Source: a virus
Direction: 5' to 3' (one strand)
IMG/VR virus record: IMGVR_UViG_3300017917_001873
Coordinates: 1 to 45,826 of that record
DNA length: 45,826 bases
The notes under the pieces are model-generated. The model was not told the origin of the DNA, ran no database searches, and saw nothing but the letters and a program-made list of their open reading frames with translations. Each line of letters opens with the position of its first letter. Within the stretch, counting starts at the first letter, position 1. Position numbers and translations under genes: made by a program. Of this stretch, positions 17,300 through 26,530 are shown one piece after another.

Positions 17300-18554
17300 A
17301 ATTTATTTTTTCATGCAATTCAGGAAACGTTTCAGCCCAGTTAGTATTCCTTATGGTGTCTAACTTATTCAAAGTTTCGACGCAATGACGCAGTTTGCCT
17401 GCGTCACCATCAACGTTGCTTTCCAAGTATTTAATCAAATGACTTACTTTGATGTCGGGGTGTTGTTTTTCAAAATCAGTGTAAATTTTGATAAGATCCT
17501 GTTTTACACTCTTGGGCAGTATTGCTACATCAAAATAGTCCGGGCTGCTCAATATTCTAACACTGATGTTATTATTAGAAAACTTGCTGAGATATTTTAA
17601 TAAGTTAGGTGTGGTATAAGCAGTTAGAACCTGCCAGGTCACAGTAAAATCTAATTTAACATTGGTTACTTGACCAAGTATTTTGTCGAGATTGGCTGCA
17701 ACCTGATTCCAATTGGCAGGGAACCTTACATAGTTAAATTGATCACCAAAATCATCAAGGCTTATGCGTAGCCATATCTTCTTAAAATGCTTCCATAGCT
17801 CTAGAGCTCGCTTGTGTACGGCGGTTAGATTGGTATCATATTCCAGGGTAACTTCGCCGGCTCTGCCGCTGTCAATGACTTTTTGTAGGAAATCGTAGTG
17901 CGGTTCAATTAGCATGGGTTCACCACCCACAAGATATACTTGTTTAAGATAGGGAATCTTGGCTTCTAGTCTAGTCCAGAAATCCTCATTGTCCCACCAG
18001 GAATATTCACCAGCATCCTTGTATCTACCATTAATTTCCTTGAGATTAATTTTAGTACCGCTGTCAGTAAACGTTGTAGTACCGTTTAACAAAACATAAT
18101 CTTCATACCACTGGCTGCTACTTGCTGGGTGGCACATCACGCACTTTAAATTACAAAGATTACCAAAACGTAAATCCCAATAGCTTGGTTGCCAGTCTGT
18201 ATTTCCGTCAGCGTCAGTGTGAGCTATTGCTTGTTCTAATTCGAATTCGTCTAGATACATTTTATTACTGACAGTGCGCCTGCTGGCTGCACCCATATCT
18301 TCCTTGACCCAACATGTATTACAGTCTGGGTGGCGTTCTCCTGCCAACATGGCCAGTCTTATTTCTCTGGCTTTGTCACCATTTTTAATTAAGTCGAAAT
18401 CATCCCTGCCCAAATTGTATGGCTTGCCGTTGTCGTCACGTATAGTGCCCTGCTGACTGTCTTTGCTGTTTGTCATTAGGCAACAAACCCTGGCGGTGCC
18501 AATTGGCTTGCAGGCCATTTGCACCCAGGGTATTACACAGAAGGCCTTGTTCAT
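17292..18554 (-). CDS. N-terminal-twitch radical SAM protein (type B, CC subtype)
   Basis: 420 residues. The chain begins almost directly with FCVIPWVQMACKPIG (C6, plus an extra C15), then CC at 24-25, C78/C81 (CNTC), the SAM motif CNLKCVMC at 134-141, and LVGGEPMLIEPHYDFL. ISLDDFGDQFNYVRFP places it with 14554 and 15833. It is the first of a tightly coupled run (17292, 15833, 14554, 11970), each starting within 8 bases of the previous stop. The upstream SGNH gene overlaps it as ATGA. Confidence 0.9.
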   Translation of the reverse strand: MNKAFCVIPWVQMACKPIGTARVCCLMTNSKDSQQGTIRDDNGKPYNLGRDDFDLIKNGDKAREIRLAMLAGERHPDCNTCWVKEDMGAASRRTVSNKMYLDEFELEQAIAHTDADGNTDWQPSYWDLRFGNLCNLKCVMCHPASSSQWYEDYVLLNGTTTFTDSGTKINLKEINGRYKDAGEYSWWDNEDFWTRLEAKIPYLKQVYLVGGEPMLIEPHYDFLQKVIDSGRAGEVTLEYDTNLTAVHKRALELWKHFKKIWLRISLDDFGDQFNYVRFPANWNQVAANLDKILGQVTNVKLDFTVTWQVLTAYTTPNLLKYLSKFSNNNISVRILSSPDYFDVAILPKSVKQDLIKIYTDFEKQHPDIKVSHLIKYLESNVDGDAGKLRHCVETLNKLDTIRNTNWAETFPELHEKINYE

Positions 18555-19444
18555 TTGAAATATCTTTCTGCTATTTTTTCTGCAAATTTTTTATGAATTT
18601 TTTCTGTAAAGTGAAACCCCACAGTAATTGTATCAGGTTCATCCACATCTATGCAATCTAACATGCTTAATTCTACTTGCTCTTTCATTTTTTCTGTAAA
18701 ATCTAACAAGTAATGTTTATGCTGCAAGAATAAGAATATATCAGTAAAGCCCTCGATGTCATAAATTGTTCTCTTAAAGAACACGCTATCAACAAAGATA
18801 AGTTTGGCATCTGTTATATTTTCTATAGCATTTTTAAACAAAAACAATTCGTAAATAAACCTTGTTTCTGATATATCTAAAGGTTCGTCAGACGCTATTA
18901 AAGCCTGGTGTTGGATATCACTGGGATCTGACAAAAGCCTACTGATTATTTTATATTTTTGCCGTTCCAAAAATTTATTTTGTGTATAATCTGGTTCTTC
19001 ATCCCATGCTGTTTCTTTAAAAGTAGATATCCGTGTTGGGCCTGTTAATTGAATTATTATATGAGTTACGTCGTAGCCCTTGCGTTTTAACATCATAAGA
19101 TCTTGCAAAGTTCTATAACATATTGCATACATACTACTACCGCTTTGGGATGAAAAGTTTAGAACAGGTTTATTTAATATGTTTGATAGAATAGAACTCC
19201 ATCGCATTTTTTTTCTATAGTCATAGCACTGTTCTAATTGTGCAGGGTTATTGTTATAAAAATCTATTTGTTTATTTAAAAATATATTTTGAACTTCAAA
19301 TAGTTTGGCCTGGTCGCCGTTGATAACATCCCTATGGCTATAATGTCGTTCAAAAAAAGGTAGCAAATGGTAGTCCAGATCAGAACCTTCTGTAAAACTG
19401 TCACCGTTAACGTAGATTACATCTTTACCTTGGGTCATAGTCAT
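18551..19444 (-). CDS. SGNH/GDSL-like hydrolase or acyltransferase
   Basis: About 298 residues from ATG 19444 (ATG 19438 is equally possible; the longer frame to 19459 lies further inside the upstream gene). Block I is VIYVNGDSFTEGSDLD with the nucleophilic Ser in GDSF. NFSSQSGSSMYA resembles the block II/III Gly-Asn region, and IIIQLTGPTRI is a core beta strand. The C-terminal His is in FHFTEKIH, but the usual DxxH Asp is not at -3, so the catalytic dyad is uncertain. The family includes O-acetyl esterases and acyltransferases acting on glycans. It sits between a detached auxiliary gene and a radical SAM gene. Confidence 0.72.
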   Translation of the reverse strand: MTMTQGKDVIYVNGDSFTEGSDLDYHLLPFFERHYSHRDVINGDQAKLFEVQNIFLNKQIDFYNNNPAQLEQCYDYRKKMRWSSILSNILNKPVLNFSSQSGSSMYAICYRTLQDLMMLKRKGYDVTHIIIQLTGPTRISTFKETAWDEEPDYTQNKFLERQKYKIISRLLSDPSDIQHQALIASDEPLDISETRFIYELFLFKNAIENITDAKLIFVDSVFFKRTIYDIEGFTDIFLFLQHKHYLLDFTEKMKEQVELSMLDCIDVDEPDTITVGFHFTEKIHKKFAEKIAERYFK

Positions 19445-20099
19445 CCCATTCAACAGCATTATTCATTTGAAATTCATAATCTTTCTTTAGTTTTTCAAAA
19501 TCGTCTACATGGTATCTTAGATTAAGATTGCCGCCGTGCGTGTTTATTGTGAACCTAACTGCATTGAGTTTGAATTTTACCACGCAATAAAGTTTTACGC
19601 CGCACTCTAACTTGATATTAATTCCTGGCTTCTCATAGGCACCTGCAAATATATCTTTGAGTTCTTGATGTGTCAATCTATATGTTAACACAAAATTGTC
19701 ATTGACCTTTAGTGATAGATCGTTTATGTCATATTTCTTATATGCATATAGTTTGAAACTATTAAAAAACGGTACCATTGGAAATTTATCATTGTTTGCG
19801 CTCATTTTTATATTCCCCACTAGATCTTGATTTAACGCTTTTTCCTTCTTCTCACATGTCCATATACATGCTTTTATAGGCTGATCGGATTCGATACTTT
19901 GTTCTATTCGTTTCCATGCTTCAGACTTAATAATTTGATCATATGTATAGTTTTTTAGATTTAATTGCAGATACAACTCTGGTCCAAGATAATTTAATAA
20001 CTCATTATTGCTGCTCAAATAACAGCAGGGCAAAAAGGTACTGTCGGCCTTGACAAAGAATATGTTATTTTCTTTTTTGCATTCTGGATCAAGTAGCAT
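19425..20099 (-). CDS. Detached auxiliary-cluster protein with extra C-terminal domain
   Basis: 224 residues. The first 90 match the 370-708 product: cysteines at 7, 25, 26, 78 and 82 in the pattern C...LPCC...CxxxC, with NYLG.ELY.QLN..NY between. Residues about 100-224 form a beta-rich extension (SFKLYAYKKYDINDLSLKV, later LYCVVKFKLNAVRFTINTH) that is absent from the left-hand copy. The partner radical-SAM core gene lies immediately upstream with an 11-base overlap. Gene order (core, then auxiliary) is the reverse of the left-hand pair. The role is probably the auxiliary subunit; the added domain may bind substrate. Confidence 0.65.
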   Translation of the reverse strand: MLLDPECKKENNIFFVKADSTFLPCCYLSSNNELLNYLGPELYLQLNLKNYTYDQIIKSEAWKRIEQSIESDQPIKACIWTCEKKEKALNQDLVGNIKMSANNDKFPMVPFFNSFKLYAYKKYDINDLSLKVNDNFVLTYRLTHQELKDIFAGAYEKPGINIKLECGVKLYCVVKFKLNAVRFTINTHGGNLNLRYHVDDFEKLKKDYEFQMNNAVEWDDYDPR

Positions 20100-20727
20100 T
20101 TATTTTAAACCTCATTAATTCATGATAGCAATCATCAAAACTTCTAGTAGGCTGCATACCCACTGGATAATCTCTGCCACTATCTACTAAGATGAAATCA
20201 TCAAACCCCAACTCTTTGCTTAGTTTGTATCCTTCAATGATGTCATTTTCATTGTATTTGAATATTATCCACTTCCATTGTACGTATGCCTTTGTCAGCG
20301 ATGTCATGGTTTTTATTCCCGCCTCCATGCTAGGCCAATCGGCATTTACTCTATATTGGTCCTTACCTGGCAGGCCATCTATACTAAAAATGAATATGTC
20401 GTTTTGATCAAAAAGGTCTGCGGTTTCCTGCCACCATGTTTGATTCCTATAACTACCATTGGTATTGATGCTTATTTTCTTGCCTGCAGATTTAATGATC
20501 TTAATTACATCATGGAATTTTGTATGATAAATTGGATCGCCATAACATCCGGATAGAATTATAGTTTTTGCAGGCGTTGCAACAACACGTTCAATAACAT
20601 GCAGGGGTACTTCTCCAAAATTCCATTTTTGCAAAGTTTCATTCTTGTCCTTGGTTCTAGCACAATCAGGACAATATAGAGTACATTTGCTTGTTATTTC
20701 TAGTTCTATATTCTTTGGCTCAATCAT
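20089..20727 (-). CDS. Radical SAM core protein, 'GDP' subtype, lacking its own auxiliary domain
   Basis: 212 residues. SAM cluster CTLYCPDC is at 15-22. The GGEP loop is replaced by LSGCYGDPIYH. WKWIIFKYNENDIIEGYKLS is nearly identical to a segment of the 705-1370 product, which is clearly a paralogue. SINTNGS and FSIDGLPGKDQYR are conserved barrel segments. Its start overlaps the upstream type B gene by ATGATTGA. No C-terminal auxiliary cysteines are present; these are in the next gene. Together the two should equal the fused protein encoded at 22054. Confidence 0.82.
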   Translation of the reverse strand: MIEPKNIELEITSKCTLYCPDCARTKDKNETLQKWNFGEVPLHVIERVVATPAKTIILSGCYGDPIYHTKFHDVIKIIKSAGKKISINTNGSYRNQTWWQETADLFDQNDIFIFSIDGLPGKDQYRVNADWPSMEAGIKTMTSLTKAYVQWKWIIFKYNENDIIEGYKLSKELGFDDFILVDSGRDYPVGMQPTRSFDDCYHELMRFKINAT

Positions 20728-22051
20728 ATAGTTTAAGTATTTTGTTTAACTCTGGCAAAAAATCAGGCAACCTTTGCTTCCTTATTCTATCTAGGCCAAG
20801 TATTCTATAATTACGTCTGTCCTCTGTCTCTTGGTCCCAGGTATCTTTAGCCATCATATGATTAAGCATATTCTCCACTGTGGTTTCTGCACGCTCCATC
20901 ATTCTTGGTGTTAAATTACCCTGGCGCAGTAGTTCTATATCAGCCAACATCTTGGCTTTAAATTGTTCTTTCTGTTCAGGTTTTAGACTCTGTGGGCAAT
21001 AGTAGGGACCAAAATAATAGTGGCCATCAAAATCAAACTGCTTGTCACTTAGATTGTACTTGCGTTTGAATTCATCTGCCCAGAAGAACAATTCTGCTAT
21101 GTCCAGCAAGTTTAGAATACTCCAGCCTGGGTCGATCTTGGCTTCTATATTTTTAACAGTCGTAACCCACTTGCTCATGTTGTCTTCTGCTTCTTGCCAG
21201 ACGCCGGGATAACGCTGATAATGAAATTTGTCTTTGATGCCGTCTATGCTGAATGCAACTCTGGTACTATGAAATTTATCGTAGGTTTCTGCCAGTACAT
21301 TTTCTGGCGGCAGTGTGCTGGCATTTGTATTATAACTCATCCTGATTTTATCTGCATCAGGTCTTGTTGCTAATTTCTCTAAAAACTTAAAGTGAGCATT
21401 AATCAGCATGGGTTCACCTCCCATAAGGTGAAACTTCTTACCATTGTACATTACTTCACTGTTCCAAAGCTCACTGTCCAGAGCCCAGTGTCCCATTTTT
21501 GTTGCTTTATTTGCATCTACTGTGCCGTATAGTTCTCTTTGATCGCTGATCCAGCTGCTACTTGCATGTGGACCACAGAAATGGCATTTAAAATTGCAGG
21601 TTGTTCCCGGCTCTATTTCTAGATCCCAGGGAGCCTCTACTTTATCTAATTCTGCCTGCACTTCGTCCCAGGTTATTTTATCTGCAAAGAAATCAGCCAG
21701 TAACTTGTATAGTGTTGTTTCTCCGCCTTCCCAACTTTTATTCATAAAGAAGGTCATCACACGCTTTCTGTGGCTTTCCCCTTTGTGATCATCCACAGTC
21801 CAGCATCTATGGCATAATTCGGAACGCTCATTGTTTTTAAATTGTTGTCTAAATTCTTTATTTTCTTTTGATGCTATAAACGTATCAAAATCAATGTAAT
21901 TGATGTTTGCATCTTGGCCTGATTCCATTACATGTGTGTCAGCTACACAGCATGGTTTAAAGTCCCCATTGCCGTCAATGGCCTTGTGCAGATATGGCAT
22001 TAGGCAGAAATTGCTTGGCACTTTGTTATACTTGTCAAAATCTTTATTCAT
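20720..22051 (-). CDS. N-terminal-twitch radical SAM protein (type B, CC subtype)
   Basis: 443 residues. N-terminal FCLMPYLHKAIDGNGD (C16), CC at 34-35, C80/C83 (CHRC). A roughly 60-residue acidic insert (near 'KITWDEVQAELDKVEAPW') precedes the SAM motif CNFKCHFC at 152-159. LMGGEPMLINAHFKFLEKL and FSIDGIKDKFHYQRYP follow. It is flanked on both sides by type C genes, the fused one upstream and the split pair downstream, the only place where types B and C alternate. A 2-base gap separates it from 22054. Confidence 0.9.
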   Translation of the reverse strand: MNKDFDKYNKVPSNFCLMPYLHKAIDGNGDFKPCCVADTHVMESGQDANINYIDFDTFIASKENKEFRQQFKNNERSELCHRCWTVDDHKGESHRKRVMTFFMNKSWEGGETTLYKLLADFFADKITWDEVQAELDKVEAPWDLEIEPGTTCNFKCHFCGPHASSSWISDQRELYGTVDANKATKMGHWALDSELWNSEVMYNGKKFHLMGGEPMLINAHFKFLEKLATRPDADKIRMSYNTNASTLPPENVLAETYDKFHSTRVAFSIDGIKDKFHYQRYPGVWQEAEDNMSKWVTTVKNIEAKIDPGWSILNLLDIAELFFWADEFKRKYNLSDKQFDFDGHYYFGPYYCPQSLKPEQKEQFKAKMLADIELLRQGNLTPRMMERAETTVENMLNHMMAKDTWDQETEDRRNYRILGLDRIRKQRLPDFLPELNKILKLYD

Positions 22052-22053
22052 TG

Positions 22054-23226
22054 TTAATTAAATTGCTCAGTAAAGGCATCATATTTAGTGCCACATGTTT
22101 TGGCGCAAACTGCCAATTTGCCTTCTGCACAACTTGGTTTGTTCCAGCTGTCGGGTATGACTTTTTGTATGAATTCTCCATTAATAACCTTGATCAGTGA
22201 GTTCGTTTTTAAATTTAATGAATCAATACCAACTTTATCTATGGCCTCCCAGATCTGCCCACCACGTTCTTTCCAATACCAGACATACATCTGGCCCGCT
22301 GTCCAACAACAAGGTTGTAAATAGCCTTCTGCCGTTATATAGATACTCTTTTCCTCAGCCACCTTACATTTTATTGGAACAGTATCCCAATACTTTTCCA
22401 TGTCCTTTTTCTTTGTGGGGTCTAGATTAAATTTTTGGGCACCAACTTTTCCCTTGAGATCTTTGACCGTTGTCATTAGGTCCATGCTGTATGCTGCCTT
22501 GTCTTTGCTTAGGTCTGCAAGTTTTTGTATGGCTGCATTTTGATATTCGGGATTTTTTGGCATGCTGATCAATGTGGTGGCGGCGCCTTTTCTGTTACCT
22601 GCTTGGTGCTCTGTTTTGACCTGACCACGTGTATTACTAAAGAAGCGATTGCTTTTCTTAACATTAAATTTTTCAAAGCCCATACGCTCTGCAAGTGCTC
22701 GCGCTTCTTCCACTTGATGTTCATTATGTCCAAATACAATGAAATCCCAACGTGCTCTGCCACCTGCTGCTATAAATGCTTCCGCATTTTCCATGATCTT
22801 TTTCCACACGGTGCCCTGTCTATATAGATGATTTGTGTCCTCTAGCCCGTCTACACTAAAGACAACATAGTGATTCTTGCCCATGGCTGAGGGTAATTTG
22901 CTCCACCACTCAGGAGTTTTGGCGCTGGCATTTGTGTGGAAACTCAACTGCATGCTGTCATTATGTTTTCTCAGATACTGAAAAATTTCTAGTGTATCCC
23001 TGGCGCTTATAGGATCACCATAATTGCCACACATATACAAGCGTTTGAGTTGTTTAATAAATTTTGGTTTTAGAATCTTTTTAATATCATTCAAACTTAA
23101 CTCGGCATCATGTAACAGTGGATTAACTTCGCCACCATTAATATTTCTAGCACATTGAGGGCAACTGGCGTTGCAACGCTCTGTAACCTCCAGGTGGACC
23201 GTAGTTATTTCAGATGCACTATACAT
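22054..23226 (-). CDS. Radical SAM protein with C-terminal SPASM-like region ('GDP' type C, fused form)
   Basis: 390 residues. SAM cluster CNASCPQC is at 18-25. MCGNYGDPIS replaces GGEP. FSVDGLEDTNHLYRQGT is as in the two split pairs. The C-terminal auxiliary cysteines are at about 287, 306-307 (PCCW), 366, 374 and 378, more than in the detached versions. A 50-residue Lys/Gly/Ala-rich insert (200-260) separates barrel and auxiliary domain and may be a flexible linker. This intact gene is the template for interpreting the 370/705 and 19425/20089 pairs as halves of one enzyme. It shares one base with the upstream stop. Confidence 0.88.
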   Translation of the reverse strand: MYSASEITTVHLEVTERCNASCPQCARNINGGEVNPLLHDAELSLNDIKKILKPKFIKQLKRLYMCGNYGDPISARDTLEIFQYLRKHNDSMQLSFHTNASAKTPEWWSKLPSAMGKNHYVVFSVDGLEDTNHLYRQGTVWKKIMENAEAFIAAGGRARWDFIVFGHNEHQVEEARALAERMGFEKFNVKKSNRFFSNTRGQVKTEHQAGNRKGAATTLISMPKNPEYQNAAIQKLADLSKDKAAYSMDLMTTVKDLKGKVGAQKFNLDPTKKKDMEKYWDTVPIKCKVAEEKSIYITAEGYLQPCCWTAGQMYVWYWKERGGQIWEAIDKVGIDSLNLKTNSLIKVINGEFIQKVIPDSWNKPSCAEGKLAVCAKTCGTKYDAFTEQFN

Positions 23227-24104
23227 TATTTTATTCCATATACCATATATCTATTGCCATGGCTTATGGCCATTTGCCCTGATACATTTGTATGTCTAAG
23301 TGGAAATTTTGTTTTTAATTCTTCCAGACTATTTACGCAATTCACATGACCCTCTATGTCAAACATGTCATTACTTTGTATAAGCACCGTCTGGTTCTCA
23401 GGTAATCTGTTAAACCAATCTTCACTCATATGCTCTGCGCTTGTATTAATGATGATGTCAAAGGCCATATCCGTGCCATCTACATTAACTATACCATTGT
23501 CTTTGAGTAAATTATTAATGTCACCCGCTATGGCAACATAAGGATCTTCGTCTCTGTCAGCAATGGTTTTACTGACGAAGGTTGCCCTCTCGTCAAGATC
23601 TACGTTCACTATGCATTTAATATTGATGTCATTAAAATACCAACGATGTTGCCCATACCAGCCGCCAACTAATAATATATTCATTGGTTTTGTGGCGAAC
23701 TTTCTAATGCTTTCTGCCATCCAAATTTTGCTCAATACCTGGCTTTTGCTGAATAGATCGTTGGCAACCACGGTATCTGTGTTGTTAAAAAATAGATATA
23801 AATCATTAATAAACTTTTCTTCGCCCCAGATAGTATGCATTACCCAAAATAATAATTTTACAGGAATTTCCTCCTTGACCATCATCTCCGTGTATACATT
23901 CCATCTATTATCTCGTTCTTTATCAGGAAAATACTTGGCATCCAGTGCTAGTAATTTTTTAAGGGCCCAGGGCCTGTCTTCTATTTTATAATAACGTAAT
24001 TGAATTATGGCCCGCATGAACTCATGTTTTCTCTGCTCATTTCTAAACTGAAAAAACTTTTCCAGACCAAATAACCAACTGTTTATATTTTCTTTATTTT
24101 CCAT
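23226..24104 (-). CDS. Class I SAM-dependent methyltransferase-like protein
   Basis: 292 residues. Residues 142-155 (NILLVGGWYGQHRW) form a glycine-rich motif I after a 140-residue helical N-terminal domain. IVNVDLDERA (Asp169 region) is the acidic strand-2 end, VAIAGDIN is motif II, and FDIIINTSAEHM is the strand-4 loop where catalytic residues sit. The family methylates small molecules, sugars or proteins. It lies between the glycosyltransferase trio and the radical SAM run, so O- or N-methylation of a sugar is plausible but not shown. It overlaps the upstream glycosyltransferase by 11 bases. Confidence 0.7.
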   Translation of the reverse strand: MENKENINSWLFGLEKFFQFRNEQRKHEFMRAIIQLRYYKIEDRPWALKKLLALDAKYFPDKERDNRWNVYTEMMVKEEIPVKLLFWVMHTIWGEEKFINDLYLFFNNTDTVVANDLFSKSQVLSKIWMAESIRKFATKPMNILLVGGWYGQHRWYFNDINIKCIVNVDLDERATFVSKTIADRDEDPYVAIAGDINNLLKDNGIVNVDGTDMAFDIIINTSAEHMSEDWFNRLPENQTVLIQSNDMFDIEGHVNCVNSLEELKTKFPLRHTNVSGQMAISHGNRYMVYGIK

Positions 24105-24777
24105 TTACGCCCAACCAATCATAAAATTTTTGTCTTAACCATTTAAAATCATTAACAAGTTCAAAGTTTGCATCTTTAGACTTGGCATATGCCACACCCT
24201 GTCGAGCACCCTCTATGGCAAAATATCCATATTGCGCTTCTATGCCGGCAGTGCACCACATGGCGAGCCTGTCCTGACTTTCTTGATCATTGTTATTCTT
24301 ATTAAGGCCGGCACTTAGTTTAATTGCTTCTCTAAATGCTGTGCGCCAGGTACTATAGGGATTATAATTAAATCTATGCTCGCTAGCCAGGACATTTACT
24401 TTGATATATGCGTCTGCCAGTGTTGTTGTCATGTCAGGACGATCTAAGCGTTCTGCACTAAAACAATCTTTGCTAAACAGTTTAATGCCGCCGTGCCCGT
24501 AGACTAGGCCATTAATGGGATTTTTAGCTCTAAATACAGCAACGCTTTTGGGCTTTAAATCTACTTCTCTGTCGAACTTAAATCCATCTACTATCCAGCA
24601 ATCACCATCAACAACATAGAATCTATCTGATTGGCACTTTTCGGCAATATGCTTATGACTTTCAAATATTGTACCAACACTGGCAACATCAATTGGATTT
24701 TTAACGACCTTGTTCAGCCGCTCCCAATTTTCATTTAGGTTATCTTCATTGGTATATAAGAAATATACTGGTATCAT
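24094..24777 (-). CDS. GT-A type glycosyltransferase, GGIKL family
   Basis: 227 residues. FYVVDGDCWIVDGF gives an acidic DGD at 57-59 at the metal-binding DxD position. INGLVYGHGGIKLF and STWRTAFREAIKL are shared with the paralogues at 24774, 25771 and 41445, as is the later 'W...GIEAQYGYFAIEGARQG' segment. No signal peptide or membrane segment, so cytoplasmic. The donor sugar is unknown. It is the shortest of the four paralogues and lacks a C-terminal extension. Coupled to the upstream gene by ATGA. Confidence 0.78.
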   Translation of the reverse strand: MIPVYFLYTNEDNLNENWERLNKVVKNPIDVASVGTIFESHKHIAEKCQSDRFYVVDGDCWIVDGFKFDREVDLKPKSVAVFRAKNPINGLVYGHGGIKLFSKDCFSAERLDRPDMTTTLADAYIKVNVLASEHRFNYNPYSTWRTAFREAIKLSAGLNKNNNDQESQDRLAMWCTAGIEAQYGYFAIEGARQGVAYAKSKDANFELVNDFKWLRQKFYDWLGVNGK

Positions 24778-25793
24778 AGCTTTTGTGCGAATCCAAACAA
24801 GGGCAGTGCACTACAATTGAGCAGATTGCTCCAGGTTGTACCTTTGGGTGGGCAAATATTAACATGCTTGAACCATGCGCTTTGTGCAGCGTCTAATTCT
24901 ACCAGAGGCAGTTTTAGTTGATCACAAAGATCTATTAATATAGCATGGCTTTTATCTTCCATATATTCGCCATGTACTGTGGTTATGCCGTAGACTTCGT
25001 TCCAGAATTCCTTAAACCAATCATAGTCTGCAACTACGGTGTGATCGAATTCTTCTACGTATAATTTCCAAGCCGCAAGTCTAGCACCATACATTGCCCA
25101 GGCGCCGTTTTCAACATCTCTGCCCACTGTCATCCAGATTAACCAACGGCTAAAATTGGCAGGATACATTCTATACTTAAATTCCTCTGGGTCTACTTTA
25201 TGTCCTTGATCTAGACCCATCTTGACGCCTTCTCTAAAGCCTGCACGGAATGCCTGAAAGGCTGTGGCATTATTATATACAGTACCGTAGGTATTGTTCA
25301 TCTGTTTATAATTTTCAAAGTCCCAGCAGAAATCTATATTATTTTTACCATCTGTCTTATCCGCTGCTTCATGGCTCTTCATATTTTTAACATATTCACT
25401 GTACCATAATTTAATGCCACCATTTCCATAGACAAGACCATTGACAATATTTCTACTACTCCAGCTGAACGTGGCTCTTGAAATGTCAGGCGTAATCTCT
25501 AGGGACCTTTTCCATATAGCAGGATCTACTAGACAATCTGCATCAACAGTAAAAAATCTATCACTGTTGGCTAACTCTGCACAGGCTTTATGCGCTGCAT
25601 CAAAACCTTTAACGCCATGCACTCTCTTGACCAGGTGGCTATTGGGGTGTTTGTCCATCAGAGAGGAGAAATTTTCATCTGCATTTGGTTCGTCATAGCT
25701 AAGAAAAATAACAGGAACCTCACGTAGATTTACCAACACGGGCTTCTTTGTATTTTTGCTATCTAAATTTTCAAGAGAATCTATCAAACTCAT
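24774..25793 (-). CDS. GT-A type glycosyltransferase, GGIKL family, long form
   Basis: 339 residues. VIFLSYDEPNADENF is the N-terminal strand and loop, and FFTVDADCLVD holds the DxD (84-86). VNGLVYGNGGIKLWY and FRAGFREGVKMGL follow. The closest relative in the window is 41445-42416, with which it shares GDQGHKVDP-like/'VDP..' and 'GRDVENGAWAMYGARLAAW' segments and a similar C-terminal extension ending in ELDA..S.WFK..NI.PP. It starts at ATG 25793, 22 bases inside the end of the upstream paralogue. Confidence 0.8.
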   Translation of the reverse strand: MSLIDSLENLDSKNTKKPVLVNLREVPVIFLSYDEPNADENFSSLMDKHPNSHLVKRVHGVKGFDAAHKACAELANSDRFFTVDADCLVDPAIWKRSLEITPDISRATFSWSSRNIVNGLVYGNGGIKLWYSEYVKNMKSHEAADKTDGKNNIDFCWDFENYKQMNNTYGTVYNNATAFQAFRAGFREGVKMGLDQGHKVDPEEFKYRMYPANFSRWLIWMTVGRDVENGAWAMYGARLAAWKLYVEEFDHTVVADYDWFKEFWNEVYGITTVHGEYMEDKSHAILIDLCDQLKLPLVELDAAQSAWFKHVNICPPKGTTWSNLLNCSALPLFGFAQKL

Positions 25794-26511
25794 TTCTAAT
25801 CCAGTCGTAATTGTTAATTAATTTAAGTCGTTCAGAGTCGTGTGCATTTTCTATACCAAATTCTTTGCCTTTTATTGCTCCTGCAATTGCATACTCTCCA
25901 AACTTTCTATCCTTGCCTACACTGCACCAGGCTCTTAGACGCCGTATATTATCCTCGTGCCAGGTGTCTTGAACGTCATCGTCTATATTTTCCTTCAGTT
26001 CTCTGTTGGTTATATTGGCAGCTAATTTTGTACATTCCCTGAAGGCGCTACGCCATGTACTAAACTCATCATGGTTAAATGCGCTAACATTGCTGATTTC
26101 AGTGAAGGCTTTAACTGGTAATCCAAAGCCAGTGGTAAAGTCAATTGTGTCTTTGTCCTGTCTAAGTAAGGGTATTTTCGGTATTAGTTTAACACCTCCA
26201 TAGCCATAAATCAAGTCATTGATAGGATTGATACTGCTCCAAAGGCACAAACATTCGCTTTCTGGAACACCTGGCCAGAATTCTTTAAATTTGCTGGGCG
26301 TGTAATCGAAATCAAAAGCATCCACAATTATGGCATCTGCGTCAACAACATAAAAGTTGTAGGTTAAACTTTCTTTGGCACATTGTCTATGTGCATTGAC
26401 AAAGCCTTCTACGCCGTGTACACGTTTGGCGTGGGGTGCTTTTTCCAAAAGTTTCTGGAAATTTTCATCGGCAAATGGTTCGTTATAGCTGAGAAAAAAC
26501 ACGTCTAGCAT
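25771..26511 (-). CDS. GT-A type glycosyltransferase, GGIKL family
   Basis: 246 residues. It begins LDVFFLSYNEPFADENF, then FYVVDADAIIVDAFDFDY with DxD at 57-59. INDLIYGYGGVKLIP is the family motif with substitutions, and WRSAFRECTKLAANI and WCSVGKDRKFGEYAIAGA follow. It is the first of three consecutive paralogues, probably from tandem duplication followed by divergence. A 19-base gap separates it from the carbamoyltransferase gene upstream. It may act on the same glycan. Confidence 0.8.
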   Translation of the reverse strand: MLDVFFLSYNEPFADENFQKLLEKAPHAKRVHGVEGFVNAHRQCAKESLTYNFYVVDADAIIVDAFDFDYTPSKFKEFWPGVPESECLCLWSSINPINDLIYGYGGVKLIPKIPLLRQDKDTIDFTTGFGLPVKAFTEISNVSAFNHDEFSTWRSAFRECTKLAANITNRELKENIDDDVQDTWHEDNIRRLRAWCSVGKDRKFGEYAIAGAIKGKEFGIENAHDSERLKLINNYDWIRNEFDRFS

Positions 26512-26530
26512 TATGCTAGTATTTAATGTT

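Noticed and set aside
23563-23991. 142-codon open frame on the + strand
   Set aside because: Antisense to the methyltransferase-like gene at 23226, which has recognisable motifs; no independent support.
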